A DNA stretch of 64,000 bases. Source: Actinomadura sp. DC4 (GTDB lineage Bacteria > Actinomycetota > Actinomycetes > Streptosporangiales > Streptosporangiaceae). The stretch spans positions 1 to 64,000 of the forward strand of contig NZ_JAUEQY010000036.1 in the NCBI RefSeq assembly GCF_030406325.1, read 5' to 3'. Positions 55,690-64,000 of this stretch are shown in pieces. Position 1 is the stretch's first letter. Each line of letters opens with the position of its first letter. The position numbers and the translations under genes were made by a program. Below the pieces are notes generated by a model that was not told where the DNA came from, did not search any database, and saw only the letters and a list, made by a program, of their open reading frames with translations.

Positions 55690-56205
55690 TCAAGACCCGT
55701 CTCCGGGTGCGCCGAAGTTCCATCGTTCCGGCAGTGCGGCGCCGCAGATCGCGCACGCGAAGTGGCCGTCCTTCACGAGGTTGCGCTCGTGGCAGCCGGG
55801 ACACAGACGGAACACGATCGGCGCGGTGAACCGGCCGGGATGCGCCAGGCCGGCCCGGTCGAGCGCGTGCCGTACGGCGGCCCAGGAGGTCAGGTCCGGG
55901 CAGTAGCCGGTCGACTGGTTGCTGATGTCCTCGACCGCCCAGCGCTCGCCGTCACGGGCGAAGGTGATCTCTCCCGCGCCGAGGACGGCCGAACCGCCGG
56001 CGCAGGCCACGTGCTCGCTGCGGCGCGGCGCGAGACGCAGGACCCCGGCGAGGTCGACCACGAACGTGAACGGCTCGGACGACCCCTGTAAGCCCAGCCA
56101 CGCGGCGAGGTCGTCCTGGGAGCCGATCGCCCGGCCCTCGCGGCCGGGCCGTACCGCGGCCAGGACGTCGAGGGGCCCCACATAGCGGTACCGGCGTACG
56201 GTCAC
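55690..56205 (-). CDS. Hypothetical protein with C-terminal zinc ribbon
   Basis: The protein has 171 residues. The first 120 have no known motif. The tail has RLCPGCHERNLVKDG followed by FACAICGAALPERWN, two CxxC pairs as in a zinc ribbon. GTG at 56205 directly follows TACGTT (minus strand 56217-56212) by 6 nt, suggesting a leaderless start. It may be co-transcribed with the next small zinc-motif gene 91 bp on. Confidence 0.6.
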   Translation of the reverse strand: MTVRRYRYVGPLDVLAAVRPGREGRAIGSQDDLAAWLGLQGSSEPFTFVVDLAGVLRLAPRRSEHVACAGGSAVLGAGEITFARDGERWAVEDISNQSTGYCPDLTSWAAVRHALDRAGLAHPGRFTAPIVFRLCPGCHERNLVKDGHFACAICGAALPERWNFGAPGDGS

Positions 56206-56211
56206 ACGGCG

Positions 56212-56217
56212 AACGTA
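56212..56217 (-). promoter_or_regulatory. -10 box TACGTT of the zinc-ribbon gene
   Basis: On the minus strand TACGTT ends 6 nt before the GTG start. There is no ribosome binding site. Confidence 0.4.
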
Positions 56218-56221
56218 GCGC

Positions 56222-57106
56222 TCACAGTGCCTCGACGGCGAGGGCCAGCGCCCCGATGAGGGGCGCGTCGTCCACGAAGCGGCCCGTACGCACCGGCGGC
56301 GGGAACGGCACCGCGCGGGTGACGGCCGCCGCGATGGCGGGCAGGAACGCGGTGGCCATGCCCCCGCCGACGATGACGCGTTCGGGGTCCAGGAACGTCG
56401 CGAGGTTCGCCACGGTCATGCCGATCGTGGCGGCGGCGTCGTCCAGCAGGCTGGCGACGGCGGGCTCGTCCCGGCTCGCCGCCAGGTCCACGGCCGTGAC
56501 CGACCGGCGCAGCAGGGTGGTGCCGCGCGAGGCCAGGCCGCTGCCGGAGGTGTACTCCTCCAGCGGCGCGTGGCCGTGCGCGTACCCGGGCTCGCCCGGC
56601 TCCCGCAGGAGATAGCCGATCTCCCCGGCGGCGCCGTGCATGCCGGGGATGACCCGGCCGCCCACGATCAGCGCGGCGCCCGTGCCGGTGCCGAGGTTGA
56701 CGTACAGGCCGACGTCGGTGCCGGCCAGGGCGCCCCAGTCGAGTTCGGCGGTCGCGGCGGCGTTGACGTCGTTGTCGACCTTCAGCGCCGGGACGCCGAG
56801 GCCCTCCTTGAGGAGCGCGGGCAGCGGCAGGTCCTCCCAGCCGCGCACGTTGGGCGCGAGCTGCACCCGGCCGTCGCGGACCACCCCGAAGGTGGAGACC
56901 CCGGCCGCGGCGAGCCGGCCGGGCGTGTCCTCGACGAGCCGCCGGGCGGCGGCCAGGGTCCGCCGCATGACCTCCTCGGCGCCGTCGGCGGCGCGGGTCT
57001 CGATGCGGGTGCCCCGCAGGCGCTCGCCGGCGGTCGTGGCGGTCGCCAGGGCGATCTTGGTGCCCCCGAAGTCGAGCCCGAGGACGAAGCCGTCGGCCGA
57101 GGTCAT
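56222..57106 (-). CDS. ROK family sugar kinase (first copy)
   Basis: The protein has 294 residues. The phosphate loop LGLDFGGTKIALA is at the start, catalytic Asp in DNDVNAAATAE, then NLGTGTGAALIVGGRVIPG and HGAAGEIGYL. The usual ROK zinc cysteine cluster (CGxxGCxE) is replaced by HAPLEEYTSGSGL, with no cysteines. ATG at 57106 overlaps the permease stop (ATGA), so it is coupled to the permease. The sugar is unknown. It closely resembles the kinase at 58622. Confidence 0.8.
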   Translation of the reverse strand: MTSADGFVLGLDFGGTKIALATATTAGERLRGTRIETRAADGAEEVMRRTLAAARRLVEDTPGRLAAAGVSTFGVVRDGRVQLAPNVRGWEDLPLPALLKEGLGVPALKVDNDVNAAATAELDWGALAGTDVGLYVNLGTGTGAALIVGGRVIPGMHGAAGEIGYLLREPGEPGYAHGHAPLEEYTSGSGLASRGTTLLRRSVTAVDLAASRDEPAVASLLDDAAATIGMTVANLATFLDPERVIVGGGMATAFLPAIAAAVTRAVPFPPPVRTGRFVDDAPLIGALALAVEAL

Positions 57107-58500
57107 GCCGGCGCCTCCTCGGCGTGCTCCACGAAGGCCTCCCGGATCTCCTTGGGGCCGAACGGCCAGGTCCGCTCGGCGCGCGCCCAGATCAGGAACG
57201 CGATGCCGCCGGCGACCAGCCAGACGAGCGAGAGCAGGATCGGCTTGAGCCCGGCCGACTTGTAGATGTAGATCCAGCCGACCAGCGCGACGATGCTGGG
57301 CAGCGGGTAGAGCCACATCTTGTACGGGCGGCGGAGGTTCGGCTGCCGCTTGCGCAGCACGGTCACGGCGACGACCTGGGCGACCGACTGGATGAGCACG
57401 AAGACCGCGGTGAGCATGCTGATCACGTCGGTGAGGGTGAAGAGGCTGCCGACCGCGGTGATGATGCCCATCGCGAACAGGCCGGCGGTGGGGAAGTGCA
57501 GGCGGGGGTGCAGCCGCCCGAACCAGGACAGGAAGACCTTGTCCCGCGCGGCGTTGTAGGGCACCCGCGACCCGCCGAGCAGCCCGGCGAACACCGAGGC
57601 GAACGCGGTGATGATGATCCCGACGGTGAAGATCTGCGCGGCGCCCTTGCCCCAGGCCTTCTCCAGCACGAGCGAGGCGACCGAGCTGGAGTCCTTGGCC
57701 TGCTCCCAGGGCACGACGCCCAGCACGCCGACCTGGAGCAGGAAGTACAGCCCCATGATCCCGACGATGGCGTAGACGATCGAGCGCGGGATCACCCGTC
57801 CCGGGTCCTTGACCTCCGCGCCGAGGTAGGCGCTCGTGTTGTAGCCGAGGTAGTCGTAGATGGCGATGACCAGGCCGGCGCCGAGGCCCGTGAAGAACTT
57901 CGAGGTCCCGTCCGCCGGGAACGTGAACGCCTGGTGCGCGTTGAAGTGCGTGAAGGCCGCGAAGATCACGCCGAGTACCGAGATCAGCATCACGACGAAG
58001 AAGACCGAGGTCATCCGGCCGATGTCGCCGATCCGCCGGTAGAGCGCGAGGATCACGAGCACGACGACGCCGACCGCCGCCAGGTGCCCCCACCAGGACA
58101 GGCCGCCGCCGCTGACGAGGACCGGCCAGAGATACCCCGCGTACTGGACCAGCCCGATCACCCCCGTCGACATGATCAGCGGGATGAACAGCACGGCCGA
58201 CCAGACGAACAGGAACGGCATGAGCCGCCCGGTGCGGTACTGGAACGCCTCACGGAGGTAGAGGTAGCTGCCGCCGGCGCCGGGCATGGCGGCGCCCAGC
58301 TCGGCCCAGACGAGGCCGTCGGCGATCGCGATGATCGCGCCGACGACCCAGCCGAACATCGCCTGCGGCCCCTGCATCGTGGCGATCATCACCGGGATGG
58401 TGACGAACGGCCCGATGCCGCACATCTGGGTCATGTTCACGGTGGTGGCCTGGAACAGGCCGAGACGACGCTCGAACGCCGGCGCGGTGGAACTCGCCAT
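57103..58500 (-). CDS. APC superfamily permease
   Basis: The protein has 465 residues and 12 spans. It has the APC N-terminal block MTQMCGIGPFVTIPVMI, then GGSYLYLREAF, YDYLGYNTSAYLGAEVKDP and RVPYNAARDKVFLSWFG. APC proteins usually carry amino acids or amines. Coupling to a sugar-kinase gene is unusual. ATG at 58500 follows GGAG. Its promoter carries the operator shared with the second kinase. Confidence 0.85.
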   Translation of the reverse strand: MASSTAPAFERRLGLFQATTVNMTQMCGIGPFVTIPVMIATMQGPQAMFGWVVGAIIAIADGLVWAELGAAMPGAGGSYLYLREAFQYRTGRLMPFLFVWSAVLFIPLIMSTGVIGLVQYAGYLWPVLVSGGGLSWWGHLAAVGVVVLVILALYRRIGDIGRMTSVFFVVMLISVLGVIFAAFTHFNAHQAFTFPADGTSKFFTGLGAGLVIAIYDYLGYNTSAYLGAEVKDPGRVIPRSIVYAIVGIMGLYFLLQVGVLGVVPWEQAKDSSSVASLVLEKAWGKGAAQIFTVGIIITAFASVFAGLLGGSRVPYNAARDKVFLSWFGRLHPRLHFPTAGLFAMGIITAVGSLFTLTDVISMLTAVFVLIQSVAQVVAVTVLRKRQPNLRRPYKMWLYPLPSIVALVGWIYIYKSAGLKPILLSLVWLVAGGIAFLIWARAERTWPFGPKEIREAFVEHAEEAPA

Positions 58501-58561
58501 GGAAGCTCTCCGTTCGCGGGGGAAACAAGAAGGCCATACCCAGGGGAAATGTCTTCACATC

Positions 58562-58588
58562 AAATGTAAGGGAGACTCCCTAACGAAT
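58562..58588 (-). promoter_or_regulatory. ROK-repressor operator 1 in the permease promoter
   Basis: The core is an inverted repeat AGGGAG-A-CTCCCT (58569-58581). On the minus strand, TCCATT (58591-58586), then 17 bp, then TACATT (58568-58563) form a promoter, with the operator core filling the 17-bp spacer. 25 of 27 bases match the element at 59571. Confidence 0.75.
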
Positions 58589-58621
58589 GGAACAGGTCTG
58601 CCCGAATGCCTGCCGGTGACG

Positions 58622-59527
58622 TCATGGATCCCCGTTCGCGGTCCGTACGGCGAGGGCGACCGCGCCGATCAGCGGGGCGTCGCCGATGAAGCGCGCGGCC
58701 CGTACGTCGGGAGGGAAGGGCACCGCGCCGGCGACGGCGGCTCGCAGGGCGGGCAGGAAGGCGGTGGCCATTCCGCCGCCGACGACCACGCGCTCGGGGT
58801 CGAGGAAGGTGGCCAGGTTGGCGACGGCCGTGCCGACCGTGGCGGCGGCGTCGTCCAGCAGAGCGGCGACGGCGGGCTCGTCCCGGCGTGCGAACAGGTC
58901 CGCGGCGGTCACGGGCCGGCCGAGGAGCTTCGAGCCGCGCGCCGCGAGGCCGCCGCCGGAGGTGTACTCCTCCAGGGGCGCCCGCCCCGCGGCGTACCCC
59001 GGCTCGTCCGCCTCGCGGAGGAAGTAGCCGATCTCCCCGGCGGCCCCGTGCGTCCCGGGGACCACCCGGCCGCCGACGACGAGCGCGGCCCCGGTGCCGG
59101 TGCCGAGGTTGACGTACAGGCCGACGTCGGCGCCCGCCAGGCCGCCCCAGTGCAGTTCGGCGGTCGCCGCGGCGTTGACGTCGTTGTCGATCTCCAGGGC
59201 GGGCACGCCGAGGCCGTCGCGCAGGAGCGCGGGCAGCGACAGGTCCTCCCAGCCCGGGACGTTCGGCGCGAGCCGCACCCGGCCGTCCCGTACGACCCCG
59301 AACGTCGAGATCCCGGCGGCCACGAGACGGCCGGGAGTGGCCGCGACCAGGTCGTTCGCCGCCTCGACGGCCCGGCGGAGGACCTCGGCGGCCCCGTCCG
59401 AGGCGCGGGTCTCGATGCGGGCGTCGCGCAGGCGCTCGCCGGACGCGGTGGCGGTGGCGAGCGCGATCTTGGTGCCGCCGAAGTCGACGCCGAGGACGAT
59501 GCCCGCCGGGAGCCGTCCACCGGGCAT
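58622..59527 (-). CDS. ROK family sugar kinase (second copy)
   Basis: The protein has 301 residues and aligns with the first copy without large gaps, sharing VDFGGTKIALATAT, AGISTFGVVRDGRV, NDVNAAATAE and GTGTGAAL; the degree of identity is high by eye. It too lacks the ROK zinc cysteines (RAPLEEYTSGGGL). ATG at 59527 follows AGGAAGG. It has its own promoter with the shared operator and lies between the permease gene and the divergent repressor. Confidence 0.8.
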   Translation of the reverse strand: MPGGRLPAGIVLGVDFGGTKIALATATASGERLRDARIETRASDGAAEVLRRAVEAANDLVAATPGRLVAAGISTFGVVRDGRVRLAPNVPGWEDLSLPALLRDGLGVPALEIDNDVNAAATAELHWGGLAGADVGLYVNLGTGTGAALVVGGRVVPGTHGAAGEIGYFLREADEPGYAAGRAPLEEYTSGGGLAARGSKLLGRPVTAADLFARRDEPAVAALLDDAAATVGTAVANLATFLDPERVVVGGGMATAFLPALRAAVAGAVPFPPDVRAARFIGDAPLIGAVALAVRTANGDP

Positions 59528-59570
59528 GGGGTCCGCCTTCCTGGGGCTCGTCCGCAGAGCTACCTTGGGG

Positions 59571-59597
59571 AAATGTAAGGGAGGGTCCCTAACGAAT
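59571..59597 (-). promoter_or_regulatory. ROK-repressor operator 2 in the second kinase promoter
   Basis: The core is AGGGA-GGG-TCCCT (59578-59590). On the minus strand TTGATT (59600-59595), 17 bp, then TACATT (59577-59572) form a good promoter with the core in the spacer. It also lies 68 bp upstream of the divergent repressor gene, so could autoregulate it. Confidence 0.75.
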
Positions 59598-59664
59598 CAA
59601 TACCGGCGATCCGCCCGGTTCCGTGATATGCCAGCTTGTGAGATCGGCGCTGGGGAGGGGACGC

Positions 59665-60876
59665 GTGTCGACCGAGTTCGGTGAGACGGGGAATGTGAAT
59701 CCGACCGCGAACACCACGAGTGTGTTGCGGATCATGAATGAACGGGCGGTCTACGACCGGATCCGGGTGCTCGGCCCGGTCTCGCGGCCGCAGCTCGCCG
59801 CGGCGACCGGGCTCTCGAAACCGACGATCTCGCTGGCCCTGGCCGACCTCGAGCGCGCCGGGCTGGTGCTGGCGGTGGGACACCGTACGGGCAATGCCGG
59901 GCGCGCCGCGGCCCTGTACGAGATCCGCCCCGAGGCCGGCTGGGTGATCGGGCTCGACGTCGGGGCCGAGTGGATCCGCGCCGCGCTGGTCGACCTGAGC
60001 GGCGAGATCGCGGTCCGCGAGGACGTCCCGGCGCAGGCCGGCAGCGCGAACGCCCTGATCGGCCGGCTCGGCGGCATCGTGGACGACCTCGCCGCGACGG
60101 CCCGGGGCGAGGTCACCAACATCGTCCTCGGTACCCCGGGCGTGCACGACGCCGGCGACCGGCGGCTGCGGCTCGCGCCCAACCTGCCCGGCTGGGACCG
60201 GCCCGGCGTCATCGGGCGGCTCGCCGAGCGGCTGCCGGTCCCGTTCGCGATCGAGAACGACATCGCGCTGGCCGCGCTGGGGGAGCAGGGGTACGGCCTC
60301 GGCGCGGGGCTGCGGCACTTCGTGTACGTCTCGATCGGCACCGGCATCGGGATGGGGATCATCGTGGACGGTGAGCTCTACCGCGGCGCGCGGGGCGCGG
60401 CCGGGGAGATCGCCTTCCTGCCGATGGGGGAGACCGACCCGCTCGCCAACACCCCCGGCACCCGCAGGCACGGGATGTTCGAGGCGGTCGCCTCCGGGCC
60501 GGGTGTGGTCGCGACCGCGCAGCGGCTCGGCATGAGCGGCCCGATCACCGCCAAACGGGTCTTCGACGAGGCGCGCGACGGCGACGCCGTCGCCGAGCGC
60601 GCGGTCGCCCACGAGGCCGACCACGTGGCGCGCGCCCTGGCCGGCGTCATCGCGCTGCTCGACCCCGAGCTGGTCGTGCTGGGCGGCGGCATCGGCGGGC
60701 ACGGCGCGGACGTCCTGCTCGGCGCGGTCCGCGACCGCCTGGCGACGATGACGCCGCTGGGCCCGCCGCGGATCGAGGTCTCCCCCCTCGGCGACGACGC
60801 CGTCGTGCTGGGCGCCCTCGCCACCGGCCTGGCCACCGCGCGCGCCCTCGTCTTCGACCGGGCCCTCGCGGGGTAG
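59665..60876 (+). CDS. ROK family transcriptional repressor
   Basis: The protein has 403 residues. A winged HTH (about 25-80) has GPVSRPQLAAATGLSKPTIS then LALADLERAGLV. The ROK sugar-binding domain has VIGLDVGAEWIRAALVD, ENDIALAALGE, SIGTGIGMGIIVDGELY and RGAAGEIAFLP. The zinc cysteine cluster is lost (RRHGMFEAVASG). GTG at 59665 follows GGGGAGGGG. It is divergent from the second kinase and is the obvious candidate to bind the two 27-bp operators. Confidence 0.88.
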   Translation: MSTEFGETGNVNPTANTTSVLRIMNERAVYDRIRVLGPVSRPQLAAATGLSKPTISLALADLERAGLVLAVGHRTGNAGRAAALYEIRPEAGWVIGLDVGAEWIRAALVDLSGEIAVREDVPAQAGSANALIGRLGGIVDDLAATARGEVTNIVLGTPGVHDAGDRRLRLAPNLPGWDRPGVIGRLAERLPVPFAIENDIALAALGEQGYGLGAGLRHFVYVSIGTGIGMGIIVDGELYRGARGAAGEIAFLPMGETDPLANTPGTRRHGMFEAVASGPGVVATAQRLGMSGPITAKRVFDEARDGDAVAERAVAHEADHVARALAGVIALLDPELVVLGGGIGGHGADVLLGAVRDRLATMTPLGPPRIEVSPLGDDAVVLGALATGLATARALVFDRALAG

Positions 60877-60925
60877 CCGCCGGTTCATGGTGTGAGACGA
60901 GTGTTCAGGCACTGAGACGCTCCGC

Positions 60926-60931
60926 TAAGGT
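60926..60931 (+). promoter_or_regulatory. -10 box TAAGGT of leuB
   Basis: TAAGGT ends 6 nt before the leuB ATG, with TTCAGG 16 bp upstream. No ribosome binding site is present, so leuB is probably leaderless. Confidence 0.55.
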
Positions 60932-60937
60932 ACGTGC

Positions 60938-61984
60938 ATGGCTTCCCGCAACATCAGGCTCGCCGTGATCCCAGGTGACGGCATCGGCCCCGAGGTCGTG
61001 GCGGAAGGGCTGAAGGTCCTCGACGCGCTCGGGCTCACCATCGAGCAGACGGTGTACGAACTCGGCGCGACCTACTGGCACAAGACCGGTGAGGCGCTGC
61101 CCGACGAGACGCTGGAGGAGATCCGCGGCCACGACGCGATCCTCCTGGGGGCCGTGGGCGACCCCAGCGTGCCGAGCGGCGTCCTGGAGCGCGGGCTCCT
61201 GCTCAAGCTGCGGTTCGCGCTCGACCACTATGTCAACCTGCGGCCCGTGCGCCTCTACCCGGGCGTCACCACGCCGCTGGCGGGCGTCCGGCCCGAGGAC
61301 ATCGACATGATGGTGGTCCGCGAGGGCACCGAGGGCCCGTACGCCGGTGCCGGCGGCGTCCTGCGGAAGGGCACCTCCCAGGAGATCGCGACCCAGGAGA
61401 GCGTCAACACCGCCTTCGGCGTCGAGCGCACCGTCCGCTACGCCTTCGAGCTCGCGTCCCGCCGCCCGCGCAAGAAGCTCACCCTCGTCCACAAGAACAA
61501 CGTCCTGGTCTATGCGGGCGACCTGTGGTCGCGTACGGTCGATGCCGTGGCCAAGGAGTACACCGGCATCGACGTCGACTACTGCCACGTCGACGCCGCG
61601 ACCATGTTCTTCGTCAGCCGGCCACAGCGTTTCGACGTCGTCGTCACCGACAACCTTTTCGGCGACATCATCACCGACCTGGGCGCCGCGGTGGCCGGCG
61701 GCATCGGCCTGGCCGCGAGCGGCAACCTCAACCCCTCCGGGGCCGCGCCGAGCATGTTCGAGCCCGTGCACGGCAGCGCCCCCGACATCGCGGGGCAGGC
61801 CAAGGCCGACCCCACCGCGACGATCCTGTCGGTCGCGCTCCTGCTGGACCACCTCGGCCTGGCCGACGAGGCCCGCCGCGTCGAGCAGGCGGTGGCCGAC
61901 GACATCATCGAGCGTCAAGGAGCCTGGGCCGCCCGGTCGACCCAGGAGGCCGGCGACGACATCGCGGAACGAGTAACCGCCTAG
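60938..61984 (+). CDS. leuB: 3-isopropylmalate dehydrogenase
   Basis: The protein has 348 residues and makes the third step of leucine synthesis. It has [20 protein letters not shown], the substrate loop [19 protein letters not shown], and the metal/NAD block [21 protein letters not shown], then [12 protein letters not shown]. It shares the far-upstream ilv block's pathway but has its own promoter. A terminator follows. Confidence 0.96.
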   Translation: MASRNIRLAVIPGDGIGPEVVAEGLKVLDALGLTIEQTVYELGATYWHKTGEALPDETLEEIRGHDAILLGAVGDPSVPSGVLERGLLLKLRFALDHYVNLRPVRLYPGVTTPLAGVRPEDIDMMVVREGTEGPYAGAGGVLRKGTSQEIATQESVNTAFGVERTVRYAFELASRRPRKKLTLVHKNNVLVYAGDLWSRTVDAVAKEYTGIDVDYCHVDAATMFFVSRPQRFDVVVTDNLFGDIITDLGAAVAGGIGLAASGNLNPSGAAPSMFEPVHGSAPDIAGQAKADPTATILSVALLLDHLGLADEARRVEQAVADDIIERQGAWAARSTQEAGDDIAERVTA

Positions 61985-62014
61985 GGCGCGCCTTCCGTAC
62001 CAGCGGAACCTCTC

Positions 62015-62038
62015 CGGGCGCGCCCCACGGCGCGCCCG
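62015..62038 (+). terminator. Terminator after leuB
   Basis: A perfect 10-bp stem CGGGCGCGCC with its complement, loop CCAC, followed by TTCTG. Confidence 0.65.
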
Positions 62039-62088
62039 TTCTGCGCTGCCGTGACGAAGGAGATAGTAGGACGTCAAAATAAGACAAG

Positions 62089-62135
62089 ATGGGCAAGGGC
62101 GGCGGCAACGGGGCCGCGCCGCGAGAGGACCTCAC

Positions 62136-62139
<4 letters not shown>
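62089..62139 (+). CDS. 16-codon frame overlapping the ilvE start, possible leader
   Basis: The frame encodes MGKGGGNGAAPREDLT and stops in ATGA shared with the ilvE start. It has no good ribosome binding site. It may couple ilvE translation to a leader, or be chance. Confidence 0.2.
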
Positions 62140-63233
<1,094 letters not shown>

Positions 63234-63240
63234 CACCTCC

Positions 63241-63270
63241 GGCCGGTGACCCGCAGGCGGGTCACCGGCC
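63241..63270. terminator. Bidirectional terminator between ilvE and the CU044_5270-type gene
   Basis: A perfect 14-bp stem GGCCGGTGACCCGC with its complement around AG, between convergent stops. Confidence 0.75.
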
Positions 63271-63276
63271 ATCGGG

Positions 63277-64000
63277 CTACTCGACGGGCGGGCGGGCGGT
63301 CCACTCGGCCGTGGGGACCGAGACCGACTGTTTCCCCATCCAGGCGGGAGTGTCCCGGGACGGTGGCGGCGCGGTGATGGTCCAGCCGCGCACCAGGGAC
63401 GTCGCGGGGTCGACGACCATCGTCATGTCCTCCCGGTCGTTACGGATGAGCAGCGTCTGCCCGTCTGGCGTCGATCCGGCTCGGCTGACCCCAGGAAGGC
63501 CGGCGAGCGCACGGAAGGCCGTGGCTCGGACCTTCGGCGGGGCGGGCACCCGCGCCAGCAGCTCCGTCAGGGACTGGACCATCAGAGGGTCACGACCGGG
63601 ACCGACCACGTGGCCCGCCATGCCCCGCTCATCCTCGGTGATCTTGGCCTTCAGCGCGGCGGGATCGGTCGGCAGGCTCTGGATCTGCTCGAAGGTCAGG
63701 TCCATGCTGAAGATCGAGAAGGCCGTCCTCTCGCCGCCGACGCGGACGGGCCGCTTCGATCCGTTCCGGACGTACTGACGGCCGTCCTTGCGGGTCCAGG
63801 ACTCGATGAACTTCGACAACCGCGGATTACGGTAGACCGTCTTGACGTGCCAGTATGCGCCCGAACCCGCCGGGCGCGCCGCGGCGATGGTGGCGGCGGC
63901 GAGCAGGATCTGCCGTCCGGAGGCCGCGACGGGAGGCGGCGGTCCGTTCGGCGTGGCGGTGGGGGAGAGGTCCGAGACGACCACGATCGCGGCGGTCGCC
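63277..64000 (-). CDS. CU044_5270 family protein (partial, 5' end outside window)
   Basis: At least 241 residues, open through the right edge. The edge-proximal part ATAAIVVVSD looks like the end of a membrane span. The soluble part has ILLAAATIAAARPAGSGAYW, then WTRKDGRQYV, LPTDPAALKA and FRALAGLPGVSR, matching my recollection of CU044_5270-type proteins, which are often found next to ECF sigma factors. Such proteins may act as anti-sigma-like membrane sensors. GTG at 63984 is open but is within the span, so it is not the true start. Confidence 0.7.
   Translation of the reverse strand, partial: ATAAIVVVSDLSPTATPNGPPPPVAASGRQILLAAATIAAARPAGSGAYWHVKTVYRNPRLSKFIESWTRKDGRQYVRNGSKRPVRVGGERTAFSIFSMDLTFEQIQSLPTDPAALKAKITEDERGMAGHVVGPGRDPLMVQSLTELLARVPAPPKVRATAFRALAGLPGVSRAGSTPDGQTLLIRNDREDMTMVVDPATSLVRGWTITAPPPSRDTPAWMGKQSVSVPTAEWTARPPVE

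Noticed and set aside
56222-58093. Long minus-strand open frame joining part of the permease region to the ROK kinase
   Set aside because: The kinase frame stays open back through the permease gene, but the permease is clear in another frame and the kinase has its own coupled ATG at 57106. It is not a fusion.

Overview
The window is a high-GC actinobacterial chromosome segment with dense genes and GTG/TTG starts. Several -10 boxes of TAnnnT type sit 6-10 nt before start codons, which suggests leaderless mRNAs. Gene content (type VII secretion, Ser/Thr kinases, F420-type LLM oxidoreductase, a CU044_5270-type protein) fits a filamentous actinomycete, possibly Streptosporangiales. The lineage is inference. 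From about 17.8 kb to the right end, the backbone order etfB-etfA, cysteine desulfurase-mnmA, methionine-synthase-like gene-ligA, gatC-gatA-gatB, ilvB-ilvN-ilvC, serA, leuB matches the order I recall for Mycobacterium tuberculosis Rv3029c to Rv2995c. Accessory genes are inserted between these blocks.

Layout. 0-9.3 kb is one end of a type VII secretion (ESX-like) locus. On the minus strand are eccD (cut by the window edge), a membrane-anchored TNT-like protein and two WXG100-like proteins. Divergently on the plus strand are two small helical proteins, a 765-residue candidate polymorphic toxin, two related downstream genes (probable immunity), and a MinD-like ATPase with a long repetitive Pro-rich N-terminus. 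9.3-12.9 kb holds a lipoprotein sulfatase, a small membrane protein and a DUF885 metallopeptidase-like gene. 12.9-17.6 kb is a run of three Ser/Thr kinases; two end in a multi-pass membrane domain that recurs as a separate protein next door. 17.8-35 kb is the conserved backbone (electron transfer flavoprotein, tRNA thiolation, DNA ligase, Glu-tRNA(Gln) amidotransferase), interrupted by a TetR/MFS pair and a GGDEF-EAL protein.

35-45 kb holds a 0.6-kb gene-free gap, a BrkB-type membrane protein with a repeated tail, a SUFU-domain protein, a PQQ-type sugar dehydrogenase lipoprotein, a 2-hydroxyacid dehydrogenase, a second (PAS-)GGDEF-EAL protein behind a hairpin-rich leader, and a secreted lysozyme-like/amidase fusion. 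45-48.6 kb is the ilvBNC operon, preceded by a leader peptide rich in Leu/Ile/Val codons and an attenuator with mutually exclusive hairpins. 48.7-56.2 kb holds a PHP hydrolase, an SseB-type protein, serA, a 36-codon micro-gene, an MFS pump, a GlxA-type regulator and two small zinc-motif proteins. 56.2-60.9 kb is a probable regulon: an APC permease with a ROK kinase, a second ROK kinase, and a divergent ROK repressor, linked by two near-identical 27-bp operators set between the -35 and -10 boxes. leuB and ilvE complete branched-chain amino acid synthesis, and a CU044_5270-type gene runs off the right edge.

No rRNA, tRNA, insertion sequence, integrase, phage gene or CRISPR array was found.
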